47,066 bases of DNA from positions 1-47,066 of the forward strand of contig NZ_LEKM01000136.1 of the NCBI RefSeq assembly GCF_009761375.1, read 5' to 3'. The translations under genes and the position numbers were made by a program. Below are positions 1 through 7,426 of this stretch, piece after piece. How positions within the stretch are numbered: position 1 is the stretch's first letter; each line of letters begins with the position of its first letter. This DNA comes from Ursidibacter arcticus (GTDB taxonomy: Bacteria > Pseudomonadota > Gammaproteobacteria > Enterobacterales > Pasteurellaceae). A model generated the notes under the pieces. The model had not been told where the DNA came from. It searched no databases and saw nothing but the letters and a program-made list of their open reading frames with translations.

Positions 1-96
1 GTTAATTGGATACAACAAATTGGGGTGCAGATCAGACATAACGTCCGCTTAAATTTTAAGAACACTTTAGCATTTTACACTCGATATTTCGTCTAC

Positions 97-2271
97 TTAA
101 AACTCATAACGTATGCCAATATTAAAATTACGCCCTAATGCAGAATAAGTATCTGCATTTTGTCTATTTAAAGTTGCTGTACGATCTGCCGATTCAGAAG
201 AACTTTGAACTGCAAAATATGAAATATCAGACCAATTCCAATACTTTTTATTGAAAACATTATTCACATTCGCAGAAAGAGTTAAATTCTTAACTGGTTT
301 CCAGTAAGCGCCTAAATCAACAAGATTGACTGAACGAACAGGGTTATAAATACTACCATTAATATCTTTATCCGATTTCGCTCTAATGTGAGTGAGTTGA
401 ATATCGGCACCAAATTGTTCTGCTTCATAACCTAAACCTGTTTTTAATTTCAAAGGCTGAATTGTGTTGATTGGTGATTTTTTCTCTTGCTGTTCCGATT
501 TCCCTTTCGCATAAGCCACTCCACCTGAAATAAAGAAGTTATTCCAAGACCATTTAGCATCTGCGGTAATCCCATAAATACGAGCCTTATCTAAATTATG
601 ATATTGGATAAATGGGTTAAAGTTACCAGCCTCACCAGATACCCAATCAATAAAGTTACGATATTTATTGTAGTAACCTACAACGTGATATTGAATATTA
701 TCTGATTTACCTTTCACGCCTAAACTAAAGTTATCTGCTGTTTCAGGGCGTAAATTTGCATTACCGACCACCGCATATTGACGAACAACTCGTCCACCAA
801 CTGCAACAGTATTACCAAAAGATGACGTTAATTGTTGGGCAGATGGTGTTTTAACGCCACGAGAATATTGGAAATATGGCTGGAATGTATCGTTCATTTT
901 CCAAGCAAGCGTGAATTTTGGCAAGAATACGGTATGTTTCCGTGCTTTTACTTCTGCGTGTTCTGCAGCTGCTTGAATATAGCCCGATTTAGATGGGTTC
1001 ACACGATAATGTAATACGCCTAAATGCGGAGTGATCGTGAAGTTATTTAATGCAATCTCATCCTCAACATAGAGATGCGTTTTAGATTGCTTTGTGTCTG
1101 CTGCAGGATCAAAAGTTAATGCTCGTGAGCAACTTGAACAAGCTAAATCACTTTTAATACGAGAATAGTGATAAGCAAATCCATAACGAATAGCATTTGG
1201 AATAGTTGCATCAACTAAACTCGTAAAATTAGAGCTTACCCCCCAATTTTTATTACTATATTCACCGTTTTCAACACGAGAAGAACGAATAGAGCTACGT
1301 TTACGATAATTTTGCGTAGTAGCATTTTGATAATAAATGTTACTATCTATATTATTGATAAAACCATTATCACTTTGATATTGATGCCCTAACGATACTC
1401 TAGAACGACGAGTTTTATCTTCAGTAAAGCCTGAAATTTGTTCACCTGTTGCTCTATCAATAGAAGAACCATTATTAGATAATAGGGAAGTATCTTTGAC
1501 TTTCTGTTGATGTTCAAAAGTTAATTTGAATTGGTTTTCATCATTCAAACGGTAAGCGTTTTTCACTAGCACATAACTATTTTTGTAATCTGCAGGATTA
1601 GGTTTTGTACGTGTATCGCCTTCTCCACCTACTTCACCACGATTACCTTTTTCATTTCCCCACCGAGTTGTGGTTAATACAAGCCCTTGATAATTTTCAT
1701 TTTTAGCTGCACCTGCAACAGAGCCATAAATAGATTTATCTGAACTATCATAGCCCGTTGCCACGAAACCACCAACGTTACCTGATTGGATAACATCGGT
1801 AGGCTCCAATGTTGCAAAACTGACGCTACCTGATAATGATTGGAAAGAACCACTATGTTGAACTGTCGCAGAACGTAGTGATGTCGGTTCAACGCTATTC
1901 CCCGCTCCAAAATCTTGTCCGAGTGAAACAAATAATTTGTTCTCTTGAGTTTCAGGAAGTGGAACACCATCAATGTTCATTGCAACTCGGTTACCTTGCA
2001 ATCCTCTCACATTCACACCATCATTACCAGAACGACTATTTTGTAAGTCATTGACTTGAGCATCAAGTTGGTCAGCAAATAAAGCTTTAATATCATTTGG
2101 TTGCTTACGCTGAATATCTTTTTTGTTGATTAGAGTATTAGTAATTCCTGTATCTACAATACCCTCAGTAACTTTGATTTCAGGTAACGCTGCTGTTTGC
2201 TCTGCAACCACATTATTTACAGCTAAAGCTGAAGCGATAAAAATAGCGATTTGTTTTTTTCTTAACATCAT
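97..2271 (-). CDS. TonB-dependent outer-membrane receptor, heme/hemoglobin type
   Basis: An outer-membrane gated channel that imports an iron source using TonB energy. The 724-residue product starts with a signal peptide (cleavage likely after Ala23), followed by a TonB-box-like PEIKVTE at about 30-36. A plug domain (about 45-155) contains NVRGLQGNRVAMNIDGVPLP, and a long beta-barrel ends in RYEF with a terminal Phe. The barrel carries SRGVKTPSAQQL and NANLRPET, which resemble the FRAP and NPNL motifs of heme/hemoglobin receptors such as HmbR, HemR and HgbA. At 724 residues it is somewhat shorter than HmbR or HgbA. It stands alone, with no heme-uptake partners in view, and a candidate Fur site lies just upstream. 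Heme or hemoglobin as ligand is inferred from the motifs; another iron complex is possible. Confidence 0.87.
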   Translation of the reverse strand: MMLRKKQIAIFIASALAVNNVVAEQTAALPEIKVTEGIVDTGITNTLINKKDIQRKQPNDIKALFADQLDAQVNDLQNSRSGNDGVNVRGLQGNRVAMNIDGVPLPETQENKLFVSLGQDFGAGNSVEPTSLRSATVQHSGSFQSLSGSVSFATLEPTDVIQSGNVGGFVATGYDSSDKSIYGSVAGAAKNENYQGLVLTTTRWGNEKGNRGEVGGEGDTRTKPNPADYKNSYVLVKNAYRLNDENQFKLTFEHQQKVKDTSLLSNNGSSIDRATGEQISGFTEDKTRRSRVSLGHQYQSDNGFINNIDSNIYYQNATTQNYRKRSSIRSSRVENGEYSNKNWGVSSNFTSLVDATIPNAIRYGFAYHYSRIKSDLACSSCSRALTFDPAADTKQSKTHLYVEDEIALNNFTITPHLGVLHYRVNPSKSGYIQAAAEHAEVKARKHTVFLPKFTLAWKMNDTFQPYFQYSRGVKTPSAQQLTSSFGNTVAVGGRVVRQYAVVGNANLRPETADNFSLGVKGKSDNIQYHVVGYYNKYRNFIDWVSGEAGNFNPFIQYHNLDKARIYGITADAKWSWNNFFISGGVAYAKGKSEQQEKKSPINTIQPLKLKTGLGYEAEQFGADIQLTHIRAKSDKDINGSIYNPVRSVNLVDLGAYWKPVKNLTLSANVNNVFNKKYWNWSDISYFAVQSSSESADRTATLNRQNADTYSALGRNFNIGIRYEF

Positions 2272-2301
2272 TTTGAACTCTTCCTTTTAAAACAAACAAA
2301 C

Positions 2302-2320
2302 GATAACTATTCTTATTTAA
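2302..2320 (-). promoter_or_regulatory. Candidate Fur box upstream of the TonB receptor
   Basis: Read on the minus strand, the segment AATAAGAATAGTTATCG lies about 30-50 bases before the receptor start and resembles the Fur consensus GATAATGATAATCATTATC, with 11 of 16 aligned positions identical by eye. Iron-repressed expression would suit the gene. The match is imperfect and this is a prediction. Confidence 0.4.
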
Positions 2321-2431
2321 ATTTAAGTAAATTGCAATGTTATCTCTATAATTTTTGCAAATTTTTCTATCTATCTTACCGCTTGTTGCCTAAAATACTC
2401 TCCAATTTCTCTTTCTTTTCTTATTAACATT

Positions 2432-3247
2432 ATGGCTACTTATCTTATTGGTGATTTACACGGTTGTTTTGATGAATTTCAAGCACTACTGAAAAAAGTT
2501 GATTTTAATCCTACTTACGATGAATTATGGCTAACAGGCGATCTGGTGGCTCGTGGTGAAAATTCTCTTGCTTGTTTACGATTGGTGAAAGAGTTGGGTA
2601 AAAAAGCAACAGTAGTATTAGGTAACCACGATCTGCATTTACTGGCAACTTTACAAGGTATTAAAAAGGTAAAACCTAAAGATAAAGTCGATGCCATTTT
2701 TATGGCTGAAGATCGTGAAGAATTACAAAATTGGTTGCGTAACCGACCGTTTGTCGCTCAACACCCTACTCATCAATTTATTCTTGCTCACGCGGGGATT
2801 AGTCCTGAATGGGATCTTAAAACCACTTTTGCTTGTGCTAATGAAGTCGAAAATATATTAAAGAGTGAAGATTATATTGAGCTTCTCGCTCAAATGTATG
2901 ACAGCCAACCAGATAGCTGGAATGATGATTTAACAGGGATAGCACGCTGGCGTTATATTATCAATGCTTTTACTCGAATGCGTTTTTGCTACTCTGATAA
3001 GCGGTTAGATTTTGAATGTAAATTACCAGTTGAACAAGCACCTAGCGAATTAAAACCTTGGTTTGAGCTAGATAATCCGCTTTATCAGCAATATCCTATC
3101 ATTTTCGGGCATTGGGCAAGTTTAATTGGTTATCCAACGCCATCAAACATTTATGCCCTAGATACAGGCTGTGTTTGGGGTAATCATCTCACTATCTTAC
3201 GTTGGGAAGATAAAGCTATCTATACACAACCACGTTTAACTCGCTAA
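2432..3247 (+). CDS. apaH: Diadenosine tetraphosphatase ApaH
   Basis: Symmetrical bis(5'-nucleosyl)-tetraphosphatase, which hydrolyses Ap4A to two ADP and can also remove Np4-type caps from RNA 5' ends. The 271-residue product is close to the E. coli length of about 280. Metallophosphatase motifs are visible in order: GDLHG (7-11), GDLVARG (36-42), GNHDLH (64-69), then the C-terminal FGHWA and DTGCVWG segments that complete the dinuclear metal site. No clear Shine-Dalgarno precedes the ATG at 2432. It is divergent from the TonB receptor and followed by a terminator-like hairpin. E. coli apaH belongs to the surA-pdxA-rsmA-apaGH operon, but here it stands alone. Confidence 0.96.
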   Translation: MATYLIGDLHGCFDEFQALLKKVDFNPTYDELWLTGDLVARGENSLACLRLVKELGKKATVVLGNHDLHLLATLQGIKKVKPKDKVDAIFMAEDREELQNWLRNRPFVAQHPTHQFILAHAGISPEWDLKTTFACANEVENILKSEDYIELLAQMYDSQPDSWNDDLTGIARWRYIINAFTRMRFCYSDKRLDFECKLPVEQAPSELKPWFELDNPLYQQYPIIFGHWASLIGYPTPSNIYALDTGCVWGNHLTILRWEDKAIYTQPRLTR

Positions 3248-3276
3248 ATATGGATTAAAAACAAGCAAATGAAAAG

Positions 3277-3304
3277 GTAAACTATTGCCTAAGTTTACTT
3301 TTTT
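3277..3304 (+). terminator. Terminator after apaH
   Basis: A 7-bp stem GTAAACT/AGTTTAC with an 8-base loop is followed by six T residues, about 30 bases after the apaH stop. The stem is AT-rich and modest. Confidence 0.5.
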
Positions 3305-3337
3305 CATTAGAATTAGCCCTGTTTTTACTTATCAAAT

Positions 3338-3414
3338 GCGACTATAGCTCAGTTGGTTAGAGCACCACCTTGACATGGTGGGGGTCACTGGTTCGAGTCC
3401 AGCTAGTCGCACCA
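3338..3414 (+). tRNA. tRNA-Val (anticodon GAC)
   Basis: A 77-base cloverleaf. The acceptor GCGACTA pairs with TAGTCGC, the D arm contains AGCTCAGTTGGTTAGAGC, and the anticodon stem CCACC/GGTGG encloses the loop TTGACAT, giving anticodon GAC. The T loop is TTCGAGT and CCA is encoded. The outermost T-stem position shows an A opposite a C (ACTGG against CCAGC), a mismatch at pair 49-65. A short stem ACACT/AGTGT followed by TTT at 3417-3436 could end the transcript. Integrase debris begins 180 bases downstream, so this tRNA is the likely attachment site of the decayed prophage. Confidence 0.96.
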
Positions 3415-3595
3415 TCACACTATTCCCCAGTGTTTTCAATACCCCAAAAATTCCCGAACTAACGTGATAATTCATTGATATTATTTAATTTTTTGCATAT
3501 TTAGCCATTTTTTTATATAGCATAAAACAGTGATTTGCTTATAAAAAATGATCTAATGTAACATTGAATTGCACCGTAAAATAGGGGTAAAAATA

Positions 3596-3871
3596 ATGGC
3601 GACATTCATCAAAACCGAATATGGTTGTAAAACCCAATAAGAAAAAAGGCATATCCAAAACTGTAACTTTTCGCACCAAAGCTGAAGCAAAACTATGGGC
3701 GAACACATTTACAACATCGCAAAGTACGAATGGAAGTTAATTGAAACCAACTACCTAAAAGGCATGAGAAAGCCCGAAACACCAAAGGCACGTACACGCC
3801 GTTATTCACACGAAGAAATCAACGCCCTTGTTTATCGTAACGCCAAATCAGCAAAGGCTAATTTGGTCTGA
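3596..3871 (+). pseudogene. int: Phage tyrosine integrase, decayed fragment
   Basis: A broken gene read in successive frames. After an ATG at 3596 and an early stop (MATFIKTEYGCKTQ), a shifted frame gives KKKGISKTVTFRTKAEAKLWA, the N-terminal arm-binding region usual in phage integrases. A further shift gives EHIYNIAKYEWKLIETN and then ARTRRYSHEEINALVYRN, the linker and start of the catalytic domain. The segment between the two parts is missing and the catalytic Arg-His-Arg-Tyr part is absent. It begins about 180 bases from the tRNA-Val 3' end, as expected for an integrase beside its attachment site. Recognition is by motif memory. Confidence 0.72.
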
Positions 3872-3879
3872 TTATTCTT

Positions 3880-4004
3880 GTTAATGCCGTCTAAATCAGC
3901 GGCTACTTGACTTGGGTAATTCGGGTCGTAGTGAATTTTAAAGCGAGTAATTTCAATGCGTGGTTCCCAACGCTTTAACGTCATTACCGATGTGCTTTGG
4001 TTCA
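3880..4004 (-). pseudogene. Baseplate protein gpW/gp25-like fragment
   Basis: The minus strand reads LNQSTSVMTLKRWEPRIEIT followed by RFKIHYDPNY. The RWEPR core is typical of P2 gpW-like baseplate wedge proteins, where it lies near the C-terminus. There is no start codon, an in-frame stop lies directly upstream, and the reading runs out into integrase debris. It is only about 40 codons, so the call rests on one motif plus the surrounding phage genes on the same strand. Confidence 0.45.
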
Positions 4005-4104
4005 GTCATTGGAAATATCGGCAGTTAAAAATAGCGATATTGTCGGCACTCTTTAAGCGTAGGGCGAGCGGTGGGCGTTGTGGTTTGGGGTTTAACAGAG
4101 AAAG

Positions 4105-4124
4105 AAAAAGCGACCGCAGTCGCT
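4105..4124 (-). terminator. Terminator of the first toxin-antitoxin operon
   Basis: On the minus strand AGCGAC-TGCG-GTCGCT is followed by TTTTTC, starting 8 bases after the antitoxin stop codon. The stem is short but GC-rich with a tetraloop. Confidence 0.7.
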
Positions 4125-4132
4125 TGTTTGTG

Positions 4133-4444
4133 TTAGGCAATAATTTCAATGCCTTTGTGTTGAATAAGTGTTAAGAGCTTTAAAGCTGTGCCACTTGGTT
4201 TTTTGACACCACGTTCCCATTCAGACACTAGATTTTTATTGATATTGAGATAGTTTGCAAAAACCGCTTGGGAAAAATTCTCTTTTTCACGAATAGAGCG
4301 AATTTCATCGGGAGAGAGCGTTTTTACTGGGGTTAAGCAGTTCTTATCAAACTGTTGCATTGTTTTCTTATCCATTAAACCCGCATCAAATAAATCGACT
4401 GCGTTTTCGTGGATCATTTGGGCGATTTCACTGTTATATTTCAT
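4133..4444 (-). CDS. HTH antitoxin, NadS/HigA type
   Basis: Antitoxin of a type II pair, expected to bind and neutralise the upstream toxin and to repress the shared promoter. The 103-residue protein has a C-terminal XRE-type helix-turn-helix (about 45-95) containing SQAVFANYLNINKNLVSEWE followed by RGVKKPSGTALKLL. An N-terminal helical segment is the likely toxin-binding part. Its start overlaps the toxin stop by 11 bases, so the two are translationally coupled in toxin-first order as in higBA loci. A strong terminator follows at once. The cognate toxin is of the PF06296 RelE-like family, which commonly pairs with NadS-like regulators. It looks intact within a degraded phage region. Confidence 0.85.
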   Translation of the reverse strand: MKYNSEIAQMIHENAVDLFDAGLMDKKTMQQFDKNCLTPVKTLSPDEIRSIREKENFSQAVFANYLNINKNLVSEWERGVKKPSGTALKLLTLIQHKGIEIIA

Positions 4445-4811
4445 TTTGTGTTACCTCAATCAATGCTCCTGTTTGAAGCAATAATGCAATATGCTCATCT
4501 TGATAGTTTGCATATTGTTCAGCTAATAATTTTAGGCTTGCTAAATCCGTTGCAGAGATATTTTCTTGCTCATTTTTGGCAAAACCGACAACAAAAAAGT
4601 GGTTATCATTGATTTTGTAAAAAATCAGAGAACGATAACCGCCTGATTTTCCTTGTCCTTGCCTTGCAATACGTTGTTTGATGATATTGCCACCGAGATT
4701 CGCATCAATCAATCCAAATTCTGCACGTTTAATGGCTTCCACTAACTGAGTATCCTCAATTTTCTGTTTGGATGCAAATTTTGCAAAAGCTCGTGTTTTA
4801 AAAATTCGCAT
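4434..4811 (-). CDS. RelE-family toxin (PF06296 type)
   Basis: Putative ribosome-dependent mRNA interferase of a type II toxin-antitoxin pair. The 125-residue product has the family's landmarks: MRIFKTRAFAKFA at the start, LGGNIIKQRIARQGQGKSGG at about 39-58 followed by YRSLIFYK, and FFVVGFAKNEQENIS (about 72-86). These are the conserved basic patch, the central strands and the Lys/Asn-rich segment. The frame is open and full length. It is the first gene of a two-gene minus-strand operon with a near-consensus promoter (4837-4865) and overlaps its antitoxin. Toxicity and target are inferred from the family. Confidence 0.85.
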   Translation of the reverse strand: MRIFKTRAFAKFASKQKIEDTQLVEAIKRAEFGLIDANLGGNIIKQRIARQGQGKSGGYRSLIFYKINDNHFFVVGFAKNEQENISATDLASLKLLAEQYANYQDEHIALLLQTGALIEVTQNEI

Positions 4812-4836
4812 TTTATCCCCTGTACTCTTTAGAAGT

Positions 4837-4865
4837 ATAGTATGCCTATTATTTTATTTTGTCAA
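4837..4865 (-). promoter_or_regulatory. Sigma-70 promoter of the RelE/HTH pair
   Basis: On the minus strand a consensus -35 TTGACA (4860-4865) is separated by 17 bases from -10 TACTAT (4837-4842), about 25 bases before the toxin ATG. The sequence ACTTCTAAAGAGT just downstream is partly palindromic and is a candidate antitoxin operator. The promoter abuts the stop codon of the TraR-like gene upstream. Confidence 0.7.
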
Positions 4866-5105
4866 TTAACCCCGATCTCGCAAACTACTACGGGTTCTTG
4901 CCTCGGCTTTTCGTTCGTAAATTTGTTGGCCGTCGATGCAACGTGTGCAACCTATTGCGTGCTTTCTGCGAGCTTCGGGGATCACTTCGTCACAATCTTG
5001 GCAGTGCGTTAAACTGCAAGCGGTCGGTTTGTTGCGTAGTTTTGCAAGTGCAAATTCTCGCTCCTTTTCCGCTAATTCATTGGCTTTGTCTATTTGGTCT
5101 TGCAT
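4866..5105 (-). CDS. TraR/DksA-type C4 zinc-finger protein (phage)
   Basis: A small phage-type TraR homologue, the short relative of DksA that binds RNA polymerase in the secondary channel. From the ATG at 5105 the product is 79 residues: a helical N-terminus MQDQIDKANELAEKEREFA, then a four-cysteine finger with CQDC, the segment DEVIPEARR, and CTRC. I chose this start because GGAG lies correctly spaced before it. An in-frame ATG 39 bases upstream lacks a good ribosome site. Genes of this kind sit among P2-like phage genes, and it lies on the same strand as the other late-gene remnants. It appears intact. Whether it still affects transcription is unknown. Confidence 0.83.
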   Translation of the reverse strand: MQDQIDKANELAEKEREFALAKLRNKPTACSLTHCQDCDEVIPEARRKHAIGCTRCIDGQQIYERKAEARTRSSLRDRG

Positions 5106-5138
5106 TTTTTCTCCGTTTTTTACTTGTTCAAGTCGATT

Positions 5139-5191
5139 TTGCATTCTGTTCTTTTTTGCATTACAATCCGCATTACATTCCCATTACTCAC
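5139..5191 (+). promoter_or_regulatory. relBE promoter with three 12-bp iterons
   Basis: A -35 TTGCAT (5139-5144), a 17-base spacer and -10 TACAAT (5162-5167) precede relB. Overlapping the -10 are tandem repeats GCATTACAATCC (5158-5169) and GCATTACATTCC (5170-5181), then CATTACTCAC (5182-5191). Adjacent repeats at the promoter are what a RelB-type repressor would bind for autoregulation. The strong ribosome site AAGGAG lies at 5192-5197. Confidence 0.6.
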
Positions 5192-5203
5192 AAGGAGAAA
5201 CCT

Positions 5204-5446
5204 ATGGCAACCCTTAACGTCCGCTTAGATGACAATCTCAAACAACAGACTTATGCTGTATTAGCTGATTTAAACATCAGCCCAAGCGAAGCGATCCGTC
5301 TTTATTTCCAGTACATCACCGACAATCGCAGTCTTCCAATAAAACAAGCAGTCATTACCGATGAAGAAGATGAACTTATTCAAACGGTTCGCTACCGTCT
5401 AGCCAATCCACAACAGGGCATAAAGGTAAGTCTTGATGACCTATGA
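5204..5446 (+). CDS. relB: RelB/DinJ-family antitoxin
   Basis: Antitoxin of a RelBE pair: it neutralises RelE with its C-terminal tail and represses the operon with an N-terminal ribbon-helix-helix. The 80-residue product begins MATLNVRLDDNLKQQTYAVL and continues ADLNISPSEAIRLYFQYI, the standard RelB/DinJ RHH fold. The acidic, flexible C-terminus (DEEDELIQTVRYRLANPQQG) is the expected toxin-wrapping part. The ATG at 5204 has AAGGAG 7 bases upstream. A much longer open frame extends upstream, but it runs antisense through the TraR-like gene and is rejected. The stop overlaps relE by 11 bases. Confidence 0.93.
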   Translation: MATLNVRLDDNLKQQTYAVLADLNISPSEAIRLYFQYITDNRSLPIKQAVITDEEDELIQTVRYRLANPQQGIKVSLDDL

Positions 5447-5726
5447 ATTAGAATTTGACCCACGAGCATTAAAAGAATGGCAAAAACTGGATCACACTAT
5501 TCGGGAACAATTTAAAAAGAAACTCGCAGAGATACTTAAATGCCCTGAAATTCCAGCGAATAAACTCAATGGTTACCCAAACTGCTATAAAATTAAATTG
5601 CGTAAAGTCGGTTACCGTTTGGTCTATCAAGTTCAAAATGAACGTATTACTGTTTATGTTGTAGCGATCGGCAAACGAGAACGCTCAGAAGCCTACAACA
5701 CAGCAAAAAGCCGCTTAGCAAATTAG
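5436..5726 (+). CDS. relE: RelE mRNA interferase toxin
   Basis: Ribosome-dependent endoribonuclease that cleaves mRNA in the A site. The 96-residue product follows E. coli RelE closely from memory: DPRALKEWQKLDHTIREQFK, then NKLNGYPNCYKIKLRKVGYR, then YVVAIGKRERSEAY. The basic residues and the C-terminal Tyr that contribute to catalysis in RelE (the KRERSEAY segment) are present, so the toxin looks active. I start it at the ATG at 5436; the TTG immediately before it is less likely. Overlap with relB makes a coupled antitoxin-first operon. It is one of three complete toxin-antitoxin pairs within 2.4 kb. Confidence 0.94.
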   Translation: MTYELEFDPRALKEWQKLDHTIREQFKKKLAEILKCPEIPANKLNGYPNCYKIKLRKVGYRLVYQVQNERITVYVVAIGKRERSEAYNTAKSRLAN

Positions 5727-5761
5727 TCTTATAGCCATCACTTACCTTACATTAAATTTAT

Positions 5762-5807
5762 ATTGTGCATTTTTATACCTTAATGCTTTGCATATTTGCA
5801 TTGTGCA
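5762..5807 (+). promoter_or_regulatory. Candidate higBA operator: paired ATTGTGCA sites
   Basis: The 8-mer ATTGTGCA occurs at 5762-5769 and again at 5800-5807, 38 bases apart centre to centre, in the AT-rich leader 50-95 bases before higB. TTTGCATATTTGCA between them adds further TTTGCA repeats. A HigA-type repressor binding two spaced sites is a reasonable reading. No clean -35/-10 pair is obvious. Confidence 0.35.
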
Positions 5808-5855
5808 ATTATTTATTTTAAAATCATCGTATTGTTAAACTTACCGAGCAAAGCA

Positions 5856-6161
5856 ATGTTCAACTTAACATTAGCCCATTTTAGAGATGATTACCTCTAC
5901 CGTTTTTTCCAATATGGAGAAAGCCATCGCAATATCCCTGCGAACTTAACCAAAGTATTAGCTCGCAAACTGGATATGATAAGTGCGGCAGAAAACATCA
6001 ACGATTTACGCTCACCTCCAGCAAATCATCTTGAACTGCTCGAACCAAAAGAAAATAAATGCTATTCCATCAGAGTGAATAAACAGTACCGCCTTATTTT
6101 CAAATTTGAGAATGGCGAACTCTCAGACTTATATTTAGATCCACATACTTACAACGTATAG
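5856..6161 (+). CDS. higB: HigB-type toxin
   Basis: Toxin of a HigBA pair, RelE superfamily, expected to cut mRNA on ribosomes. From the ATG at 5856 the protein has 101 residues. IPANLTKVLARKLDMISAAE is followed by NDLRSPPANHLELLEPKENK, then YSIRVNKQYRLIFKFENGEL and LDPHTYNV at the end. This is the plasmid-maintenance-killer (HigB) layout with the conserved IRVNxQYRLIF strand and the C-terminal DxH. An upstream in-frame ATG at 5796 would add 20 hydrophobic residues absent from the family and is rejected. The antitoxin gene follows after 9 bases. Confidence 0.93.
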   Translation: MFNLTLAHFRDDYLYRFFQYGESHRNIPANLTKVLARKLDMISAAENINDLRSPPANHLELLEPKENKCYSIRVNKQYRLIFKFENGELSDLYLDPHTYNV

Positions 6162-6170
6162 GAGCAAACA

Positions 6171-6497
6171 ATGCTAGTAACGCAACGCAAACCAACTTCT
6201 GTTGGCGAAATCCTACAAGAAGAATTTCTAGAACCGCTCAATCTCAAAGTGGGGGACTTAGCCCAAATTCTTGATGTTCATCGCAACACTGCAAGTAACA
6301 TCATCAACAACAGCTCACGCATTACCTTGGAAATGGCAGTAAAACTGGCTAAAGCCTTTAGTACCACACCTGAGTTTTGGCTAAACCTACAAACCAATGT
6401 CGATTTATGGGAACTCAACCATAACAACCGCTTCCAACAAAGCCTTGCGAAAGTGCAAGTTGCAAACAGTGGGCAAGGTGCAGCCTTTGTAATGTAA
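6171..6497 (+). CDS. higA: HigA antitoxin (VapI-type HTH)
   Basis: Antitoxin and autorepressor partner of HigB. The 108-residue protein has the family N-terminus RKPTSVGEILQEEFLEPLNL, a helix-turn-helix (KVGDLAQILDVHRNTASNII, about 25-45), and the signature AFSTTPEFWLNLQTNVDLWE. It lies 9 bases after higB with GGAGC just before the ATG, so the genes form one operon ending at the hairpin 6507-6543. The order is toxin first, as in canonical higBA. The frame is intact, so the module is probably functional despite the decayed phage genes around it. Confidence 0.94.
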   Translation: MLVTQRKPTSVGEILQEEFLEPLNLKVGDLAQILDVHRNTASNIINNSSRITLEMAVKLAKAFSTTPEFWLNLQTNVDLWELNHNNRFQQSLAKVQVANSGQGAAFVM

Positions 6498-6506
6498 TTT
6501 ATCCCC

Positions 6507-6543
6507 CTACGCTCAACAGCTCCCCGATTGGGCGTAGTTTTTC
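6507..6543 (+). terminator. Terminator of higBA
   Basis: A 10-bp stem CTACGCTCAA/TTGGGCGTAG with one G-T pair and an 11-base loop is followed by TTTTTC. It starts 10 bases after the higA stop. Confidence 0.85.
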
Positions 6544-6544
6544 T

Positions 6545-6730
6545 TTATTTCAAATTCCGATTGTACCCCTCTACACATTCCGCCCAGCTTTTTAGCTCAA
6601 TTTTTTCAATCTGTTGTTGGTATTGTTGAATGTGGCTTTGTGCCAGTTCGAGCTGATTTGCTAGGTTTTGATTGTCCGATCTCACTAGGACAATTTCAGT
6701 TTGTTGAGCTTGGTTTTGGGCTTGTAGCAC
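6545..6730 (-). pseudogene. LysB/Rz-like phage lysis protein, N-terminally truncated
   Basis: A coiled-coil product of about 60 codons, VLQAQNQAQQTEIVLVRSDN then QNLANQLELAQSHIQQYQQQ, ending IELKSWAECVEGYNRNLK. This looks like the C-terminal part of a phage LysB/Rz-type lysis regulator or spanin subunit. Upstream in frame only SNERK precedes it before a stop, so the membrane anchor is missing. The only start available is a GTG without a ribosome site. It lies right after the endolysin remnant on the same strand, matching the lysozyme-then-lysB order of P2-like late operons. The homology call rests on composition and position. Confidence 0.55.
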
Positions 6731-6776
6731 TTTGCGTTCGTTGCTTTGTTAAAACTAGGGGCGATACATAATCGGG

Positions 6777-7397
6777 CTACTTGGCTAAACATAATGCTCT
6801 CTCTTTTTCTCGTCTGATGGTTAAGCCTTTCAGCACTTTTCCGTCTGCTTTGTTCCAGCGTGGAAACTGTTCGCACATTTCAGGGCTATATTTTGTTTGT
6901 GCAAGGCGAAATAGGGTGGATTTTTGCATTGCTCCACAACCGACATTGAAAGTAAGCGACACCATTGCATCAAATGCCCCTTGTGGCATATTTCTGCCGT
7001 AGCCGTAGCGATTAACGCAATTTTCAGCCAAGCGAATATCGTTCGCCCAGCGTTCTGCAATTTCTTGATCGCTATATTTGCGATTTAATTCGATTTTCTG
7101 ACCGCTTGCTTCGGTTGAGCCGATGCCAACGGTAAGTACATTAGCAGGGCAATAATAAGGTTCTCGTTGATCTGCACCCGTAATTTCAGGACGTGGAGTG
7201 AAATTTGCTTCAGGTTGGTTGGCGATAAGCTCAACTTGGTTTTGTAAAGCGGTGAGATCAGCCGTCAGTTTTGCAATTTCTGCATTTTTAGTCTCAAGCT
7301 GTGTGGAATGAGCGGTAATTTCCTGTGCTAATAATTCAATGGTTTTTTGGTGTTCCTTGAATTGTTCTGCGTTATCTGTGCGTTGCTGGCTAAACAT
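6777..7397 (-). pseudogene. Chimera of phage scaffold tail and endolysin C-terminus
   Basis: An open frame of 206 residues joining two unrelated phage proteins. Residues 1-74 are a coiled coil ending FTPRPEITGAD, like the C-terminus of P2 gpO capsid scaffold. From residue 78 it reads REPYYCPANVLTVGIGSTEA and continues to RREKERALCLAK, the body and end of a GH24 lysozyme of the RrrD/P21 kind. In that family the active site is Glu-x8-Cys/Asp-x5-Thr. Here Cys83 and Thr89 are present, but the position eight residues before the Cys is Gly74, inside the scaffold part. The fusion has therefore removed the catalytic Glu. Scaffold-like coding continues upstream of the ATG to about 7425 without a start. 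A deletion removed the genes between gpO and the lysozyme. Confidence 0.7.
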
Positions 7398-7426
7398 TGC
7401 CTTGATTTTGGCAAGGAAACTTTCGA

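Noticed and set aside
3956-4174. Plus-strand open frame of 72 codons in the phage relic
   Set aside because: It runs antisense over the gpW-like fragment and into the antitoxin gene end; composition and lack of start signals argue against it.
4859-5203. Long upstream extension of relB
   Set aside because: The frame is antisense to the TraR-like gene. The AAGGAG before 5204 and the RelB N-terminus fix the start.
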